Source: Metellina segmentata (Eukaryota; Arthropoda; Arachnida; Araneae; Tetragnathidae). From it: a DNA stretch of 64,000 nt. Position 1 is the stretch's first letter; each line of letters begins with the position of its first letter. Of the stretch, positions 51,401 to 60,400 are shown one piece after another. The notes under the pieces were generated by a model. The model saw only the letters and a list, made by a program, of their open reading frames with translations. It ran no database searches and was not told where the DNA came from. The stretch spans positions 20,028,088-20,092,087 of the forward strand of contig OX375883.1 of assembly GCA_947359465.1 (NCBI GenBank). The letters run 5' to 3'. The translations under genes were made by a program, and so were the position numbers.

Positions 51401-54400
51401 AATACCCACATCAGTAAAATCTATCAGAAACAATTAAGCTAGTTTACAGAGTATAAGAAGGATGAATTCAACCATAAGCTTGTATTGATAAAATATGTTT
51501 TGAACATATATTTTCCTGAGTAATTTATCAGACAAGTTCATACTTATTTTTAGAATTAATGCTTGACTTATTGTTTTAGATGCTTCTAATAAACTAGCAT
51601 AACTCATTCCTATTGCCCATGCATGGATGATTGAGAGATTACTTGGTACATATTTAATTTAGACTGAATTCTGAATCAGCTCAATGTTGTTTGAACCGTG
51701 GTAACATTAACATCTTTATCAATTCCAAAAAAAAAAAAAAAACTGCTTTTATTTATCTTGTAGTGAACTTAGCCACCACTAAAAATTAATTTACTGTGTT
51801 GCATACATTGTAACCTAGCCACACCACTAAAAAAGAACTTACTGTATATATCGTCAACTTATAAATGAAACACTCTTAAGTCAAAATTTTTGAGATGTGA
51901 GTTTTTAGCTTTTCTAAACTAGATTGTGGTCACTTTTTCTTTGCATGAAATTTAGATTTCTTGAGAAACACATCTACTGAGTTTAGCTTAGTTCAAGTTT
52001 TCCCTATTTCTTTCCTCAACTGTTTTATGACAGTGTGTTTCACCTGTTGCTGCACCGCCATTACATCCCACTACATTAGTGACTGCTTGACATGATTATG
52101 AACAAGGGTCTTTTTAATAATAAGCAGTGTAACCATTCTCAACTATTCTCATTCGCACTTTCATTTTCACATCCTGCCATATTTTCTTTCTGGCTGTAAA
52201 AATAAAATTGGAAATGGCGTATTTTGTATCGAAACAAATGCCGATTTTTCTCTGACTCATCCATATGCTGTTAATAATAGCATCCTTTACTTGCATTGCA
52301 TTTTCTCCCTTTAACTAGTAGCCTTTACTCTAACTAGACAAAGAAGAAGGAAATAATAACGTGACATGTTTTAATTCAAAAAATTTCGGCTGTACATTAA
52401 TTTCCTTTTTACCTTGTGGTGTATTTATGTATGTTTCCCGAAAAAGGAACCCAAAATTTATATTCAATGCATCACTATGTCCAATCCTGCCATGTTGGTA
52501 TTAGTGATTTGTAAATGCATGCTCTGTAATTTGGAAACAAGGTGTTTTAGCTTTGTTTAGTTTGTCTGATTGCCAAGCAAGTATGAAGTTGCCTTTGTGC
52601 ATTTTCTTTCGTATTAATAGTTACAGAATGTTATTTATACATGTCCAATACTAGTTTTGTTATGTGTCTGTTGTGGTATTCGCCTTTGATTTTTTTTGTT
52701 ATTTATGCAATTGCAATTAGTGTTTATCTTGATATTTGCATTTTTTATATTTTTTTAGTGCTGCAGAAAATTGGAAATATAAGCGTGTGATGAAACATGT
52801 TCATATCTTATATATAGATTTAATTGTAATTTTATCTTGAAAGTGCTTTAATTGAATTCCTTTATGAACTTGTTAGTCTTGTTACTTTTTGGGGCATTTT
52901 ACTCTCACAACTGGAAAACTGAGTCAAACAATTTCAGGATATACTTTTACATAGTATTTTTAAAATGTTCGACTAAAAAAGGAAAAAAAAATGTACACAT
53001 GTGCACAAAAACTAATGTATTGCTGAACTTTGATCGTGTTTGGAAAAAGTAACCAGTTTTGACTTCTAACATTTACAGATTTTTTTTTAAAGCAATAACT
53101 GCTCTGAAACTACTTTTTCTCCAAATGAAAAACTTAAAAAATCATTCATGAAGTTTTTTAGAGGGGAAATTTCTTAAAATGACTGAATTCCCTACTAAAA
53201 GTCTGATATGATTTGTTTTAGTGTAATCAAAATCTAAAGCAATATCATCCTTTTTGCAGAGTGACTAATAGAGCAGTTGTACTGTCACAGCATAAGAACG
53301 AACAGTAAACTGTGATTTAGAGGTTAACATGTTTTATTTTTAACATTCAGTGTTGAAAATCTTTCACTTTAATGCAAATTTTTTAGCTTTTATTTACTTA
53401 TTGTAGAGTTATGGCTTTTATATTCCAATCAAGTGTACTTATCAATTGTAAATTCTTTTTTTTGTTTCACTAGATTACATTTATAATTAGTGGTTGTAAC
53501 ATCTTGATATCAAAAGTGTGACTTGTAAATGTCTTAGGGTTATTGGAATCTTAGCAATACATGCTATATTGTAGCATTGCAAATAATTCAATGTAAATTT
53601 TACTGTGAAAAAATTTTCATTAAGTATTTTTATGATAGAAAAATGTTTACTTAATTTTACACATCATCTTGCAGAAAAATTTTGTTTTTAGAATTAAATT
53701 TATTTTTGTTGCAATTTTTGTTTCTTTTGAAGCATGGAATCTAGCATGTCAGTCTATTTTAAAAATGGTGTTATGCATTGAGAAGTTTTAAAACAATTGT
53801 TTTTTTAAATGCATGTATATTTTTGGGTTTTTAATTTCATTTATTTAAGTTTTCCTGGAAAAAATTGCCTGCATGTATTGATAAATCTTCATGAGATTTT
53901 GATTTAGTTTATTTTCTTCATATTCCAGGTTTTGTAAATTTGTATAGTTCTTTACACTTTTTTTAATTGGAAAGCTTTCATTTGAGTATCCCCTCTTATG
54001 CATTTAAAGTCTCAAAATTGGAAGTTTCTGTACAGTTTTTTATTGCAAGGTTTATGGTTCATAAAAGTCTAAAAATCTGCAATTTGTGAAAATAAACGGA
54101 TCTTAAAAGCAATAAATTTACTCTTTATTATAGTTCTTAACTTATGAGTAAGGAAGATTTATTAAAAAAAGAAGTTATATATTTATGGTCCATAGAATCT
54201 GTTTTATAAACTAGAAAAAGTGTAATTATGGAATTTATTTGAACTATTTCAGTGAATTGGGATAAGTTAAATGATTAAAGACTGGTGCACACTAACCCAA
54301 TTTTGAAACATGGCGCCGCTGTGTTACCCTGGTTAACTATGCACACACAACTGAAATGAAGCTAATACTAATTTATTTTTATTATCATATGTTTTGAAAC

Positions 54401-57400
54401 AAAATAGACATTTCTGGATACATCCATTTACTCATTTAAGACTTACAAGTGACCGATTTTATACATCTTTTGCCAATTTACGAGAAAATCCTGATATACT
54501 TTTTAATTACTTCTGAATGAGAATTTGACCATTTGATGAGTGCGTGGGAAATATTACTGACACAATTATGTCTAGGAATACCTGGACCTCAGAATATAGG
54601 ACTCCATACCTCCTATGCAGTTCTATATCCAAATCATCTAAATTTACTGCCATTACTATATAAATAATAATTAATGTAAAATAATACGTCGTATTTAATA
54701 TAAAAATAACGTATGTGTGCACTGCTCAACAGAACAAGATACTGGGAGTCCAGAAGAGAGTGCGGCAATGTGGGGAACTGCAGCAAAATTGCACTCAAGG
54801 TGGACGCACGTTGCCGGAGGTATGTGTGCACTACAGTATCTGATCTCCTGTATCTCAGACTGCACTTACGGTGCTGCAGTGGCACTGTACGTTTAAAAAT
54901 TAGATGTGTGCACCGGTCCTGAGGTATCTTGTTTTCCATGTCCAATTTGTCGTACAGGTGTTTCTGTGATAAAATGCTGACTGGTGTAGTGTTTCTTTTT
55001 CTACTGTTCTGTAACTAACACTGATTTTAGGTGAATATGCCGGAACGCAAGGTTTAGGTCTGCTTCGGCTGCACAGCACGTACCGGCACGATTTGAAGAT
55101 TTACGCATCTGACGAGGGGCGTGTGCAGATGACTGCGGCGGCATTCGCAAAAGTATGTATCTTCCAGCTTTTCGCCTTCTGTCACGGTGCTTCGAGATGG
55201 GATGCCTGAAAATTTGTTTTCGTTCCTGTCTCTTTATTAACCTTTAGACTACGGCTGGTACAACCTGTTTTAAAGTGATAATTTCCTCTCTTTGGTCTCT
55301 TTTCATGTGACCCCTGTAATTGATTGGATTTCAAACTCAGTAATGATACTTCATGTAATTGATAATGGTAAGGTTTTAAAACTACGACAGGTACAACCTA
55401 TTTCACTGTGTTGCGTGAGATTTTCCTCTCTTTGGGACCCTTTTAAGTGAACGCTGACTTTGATTATTTTTCAAACTCGGTAACGATGATCGTGACATTG
55501 ATAGTGTGATAAGTAAAGCTCGGATTGATATGCAAAAATGTGACCTGAAATATGCATTAAAAAATACCAAAATATGCCCTAAAAACCCAATATATGCATA
55601 ATAGCAAAATTGCAAAAAAAAAATTCATTCTTACAAAAAGGGTAGTGAGGAATCCTTCTCACTACCCTTTTTGTATGAATGAAAATGAAATGAACCACAC
55701 TTTCATTCTATTAATTCACAATTTTTTTTGTAGCGCAAAGCAACAAATATAAAAAATAACAAATATAGGAATATCACATAGTTGAAAATGTAGATTTAAA
55801 AGAATACCCCTCAAACGTTCTCAGGGATGTAACTAGGTGGAGGGCAAACATGAAAATTTTGCAAATTAATCCATTTACCTTTGAAATTAAATCTTTACCA
55901 TCTTAAAAAAGTCGAATTAAAACATTTCAGAATAGTGGAATTAATACAAATACAAATATTGACGACCAGCTACAGGCTCAAGCCCAACAAGGCTGGTCCT
56001 TTGTTTATGAATTCTCCAATTCCCACTGACTATCCAATTGTGTCTTAAATTCGTACACTCCCTTTGAATTAACTATAATAATATTTTCTGGCAACGCGTT
56101 CCAACTGTCTATTAGTTTTTCTTTAAATCCCGATTAAAATGTGTCTTATTCAATTTCTACCCATGACCCCTTGTTCTGTTATCCCTATTGAAATTTAAGC
56201 CCTCTGTGTCCCCTTGTTTTACAAACTTGAAAAGCTGAATCAAATCCCCCCTCCTTCTTCTTCTTTCCTGTGTATACATGTTTAGCTTACTTAAACCTTC
56301 ATTATAGTCGAAATTTGCTAGCCCCTTTATTATTTTTGTAGCTCTGTGCTGAACCCTTTCAATTGATTCTATGTCCTTTCTCATATATGGAGCCCAGAAT
56401 TGTACAGCATATTCTAGATGTGGTCTTACTAAACCCTTATATAACGGCAAGATTATATTCTTATCCCTTGAAGTTACAGTCTTTTTAATATACCCCAATA
56501 ACCTATTAGCCTTTTTACCCACAGCTGAACATTGATGACCCATTTTAAAATCCCTGTGAATTATCACCCCAAGATCCTTGACTGTTTCTCCCTCCTTTAC
56601 CTTTACTCCCTGCAGCCTGTACTTGGCTCCACTGTTCCTGTAACCCATATGCAGAACTTGACATTTCCCTACATTAAATGACATACCCCATTTTACAGCC
56701 CATTCGGATATCTTATCAAAATCTCCTTGTAAATTTCCTATCTGTAACTTGGTATCCACTGTCCCCCATATTTTTAAGTCATCTGCAAATATACTGATTC
56801 TATTCTTGATCCCCTGACCTATATCATCTATGAAAATTATAAATAAAATTGGTCCCAAAACTGATCCCTGAGGCACACCATTTATAACTTCTGTCCACTG
56901 TGAATAATTTCCTTTTACCTGCACTCTCTGCTTTCTACCCAATAACCAATTCTTTATCCATATCAATGTTTTTCCCTGAATCCCCAGCCTTTCCAATTTA
57001 AACAGTAATGCCTCATGAGGTACTTTATCAAAAGTCTTTTGAAAATCTATGTACATGATATCCACACTGCTCTTTTTATCTAGCTCCTCAGTAATTTTTT
57101 CGTAGAACTTCAAAAGGTTTGTAGAGCAGGATCTGCCCTTCCTAAACCCATACTGATTCTCTGATAACAGTCCCCCCTCCTCCAAGTATAACATTATATG
57201 CTTTTTTAATAGAGATTCAAATATTTTGCAAATTACTGATGTTAGACTTACTGGTCTATAGTTGCCCGGATCACTTTGTATTCCCTTTTTGAAAATTGGA
57301 GTTATGTTGGCCAACTTCCAATCCATTGGCACCCAACCTGTGCTAATGTGTGGTGGCGATAACATGTTGTTGGGGAGTGTTTTGGTTTGCTTGTTAAAGG

Positions 57401-60400
57401 TCAGCCCAATCAAACCAAATGCGTTTTGCTTCTGAAGATCTTCCTTCAAAATACACTGAGTAATGTTCTTCGAAAAAAAAAATGTGAATATTTATTGTTA
57501 AAATGTAGAAGCATCATCCAAATATGTGCAAAACATGCAAAAAAAAACAAATATGCAAAATGGTCCCAAATATGCAAAAACATGCAAAATAAATTCGGGG
57601 TTTTTTTGGTAGCAAATTGCTAAAAACACTCAATACGGATTTCTACTAACATTAGGGTCTTAAAAAAAGATATGCAAAATCCGAGCTCTAGTGATGAGGT
57701 CTTTTTTAACCTTTGGACTATGGTTGGTACAACCTATTTTATCATGTACGGTGAGATTTTCCTCTGTTTGCCCCCCACCCCTTTAAGTGAATGCTGACAT
57801 TGATTGGATTTCAAACTCTATAATGATACTTCATGTCATTGATAGTGGTTTTTTAGGTAAGTGGTAAAGTACCTGCTGTAGTCTAAAAGTTATAAAAAGA
57901 CTACCACTATCAATGACACAAAGTATCATTACTGAGTTTGAAGTCCAATCAATGTCAGCGGTCTTAAAAGAGGTCCAAATAGAGGAAAATCTCACAGTAA
58001 AATAGGTTGTACTGGCCATAGTCTAAAGTTAAATGTTCATTTTATTCCTATGAAATAATCTATTTTAATGCACTTAAGAGTAGGTGTTTGTAAAAATGTC
58101 TTTTTTCTAATGTTATGTTTAGAAACGCTAGATGAGTGAATTTCTATAGGTTTATTATTAAAACACAATGGCACACACAAGAGTATCAAACTCAATTCTA
58201 CATACCTACCAACTCTTCTGGATTTTCCCGAAAGTCTTCCAGAAAACCGCATTTTTTGGTTTTCCAGATGGAAAAGCCCTTAGAGGCACATCTTTAGGTG
58301 TGCACGGGCATCAACATCCCGAGGTATCCAACGTGATCTTAACCCTTTCATTTTTACCCAAATCTACCCATTTGCTTCTTCCTCCCCAGCATTTTTCCTG
58401 TCTTGTGTTTGGTGCAGATTGGTTCAATATGGCCCTAAAAAAAAAACCTGTGACCAACCAACCCAATGGAAAAAAAGGGTTTAAGATTTTTCTTTTCTCT
58501 GAGAAATTTTGAAGTGACACTGTGCTGCATCACTCCATTAAAGAACTACAGTGAAGCTTCGATTAACCATCAGTGTTGGGGCGGTTAATCGAATTGACAG
58601 ATACAGTACAAAGTTCGAAACCCGGCGTTGTTCAATATCCAGATGTTTTGCTAACCAGCGTTTTTTTCTATCTTTCCTTTTCTTTTAACAACAATTTTTA
58701 AAGAACAAGGCATTCAACCTGAACCCAAAATGACGGACATGTTCAGAATAAATACCACAGAGAAAAATTAGAAGATTTATAAGAAAATTTGTTGCATTGT
58801 ATTAAAAAGTTTTTTTTAATTATTCCTATTTATATATCTGCTATTTTAGTATTGCAAACGTGTTCCGGACACAAATAATGAGCGAAAAAATATTTGCATG
58901 CGGGGAGAGAGGTTAGATTAGGGGTTATTTGACAAAAAAAAAAAAACTGCGAATAATCCAATATCCAGAATGGTCTTGGTCCGAAGGATTCCGGTTTTTG
59001 ATTTTGTACTGCAACAGAAAAACCTTAAACAACAACCCACCCTCATTCATTGCGTATGAACGAATGATAAAAAATGCGTGTTTACAAACTGGAAATACAC
59101 TCTACATACACATTTTGTTTTACAGAAACATTAAGATCAATTTGAGTGTCCATGCTGTGTGAATTAAAATAAACCATCACCTATTAGGCTGATACGAACT
59201 TAAGTTAATAGAAGTACACACGATGGAAGTTTTAAAAATCCAAACTAGAATTTATTCAACAGATAAATAAATTTTCAGTTGAAATTAAAAGATTACAATC
59301 GATAGATGGTTACTAACAACTTTATCGAGAGAGATCAAGTAAGGGAGAACGGAAACAAGCTAGAGAGAGCGGAAATATCTGGTACAACAGATTGCAACTG
59401 CTTTTATAATAGTATAAAAGATCATGTGGCAAGTTTTGCATAAAATTTGCATAACCGTGATAAGATTCACATATAATATTTCTTTTGACATTTGATTTTA
59501 AATCGGGCGATCAAAAAGCCACGAAGTACGAATTATCAAATTATATTGTTGCGTGAACTTGCGGTATAGTGCATCACTGGTGCCACTACAGTAAAGCAAG
59601 GATGATTTTTCTTGGCCACCTGGTTACTGTATGTTTGTTATTATTACTTTTAATATTTAACTTTTAATAACGGTATGACTGCTAACAGAGACTGATGGTT
59701 AATCAAAGTTTCATTGTATATTGCATACTGTTGTGAAGTTCGATATTCTGGCACTGATCCGAATTTAATCCCCATGATTCTTTAATGACTTATGAGTTAT
59801 TGAAGGGGTGACTCCGAAGAGTGCCAGCACCGCGACTTATTGTCTATTGTACCGAGACCCCTGCTGATCCACTAAAGACCGATTGCTGAAATAAATTTCA
59901 GCATGTATCTGATCGGAATGTTTGACAGTTCCCTGGGTTCGATGCAATGGTATCCCAGATATTCGAGTAGTTGGGCAGAGTAACAGTCACACTCACAGAG
60001 AACATGTATACGACTCTCCTCTACCATCTGACAGCCTCTGTATAATGGGTCCTTGATAATACCCATAATGTTGAGGTGTCTATTTAGGGTATAGTGGCCA
60101 GTCAGAAAGGCAATAACTACTCTGATTTCTTTTCTGCTCAATTTCAGCAATTTCCTTGATCTATCCCAGGGAGAGTGTTGCTTGAGCTCTTTGGCTTGTC
60201 TTTGATCATTAGATTGAAGCGCCATGTATGGTAGGACTTGGCAAGCCATAAACCCTTGATAGTACCTCTAAACACATTGTGAGGTAGACCCAAAACTGAC
60301 TCTGTTCCAATAAATGGCATATCATATCCATGACCATGATTCTCTAACTTTTTTAAAAATTACGTTGAGAAATGGGACGTATTGACCGTTTCCCTTCGAG

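Larger units (their letters stand above)
55514..57690. mobile_element. hAT element (AGCTCGGATT ends) with 8-bp TSD, hosting a LINE
   Basis: The ends TAAAGCTCGGATT (55514) and AATCCGAGCTCTA (ending 57690) are inverted, and the flanks GTGATAAG and GTGATGAG match at 7 of 8. The interior is rich in atatgcaaaa words. It inserted into the ~135-bp repeat array and later received a LINE. Confidence 0.82.
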
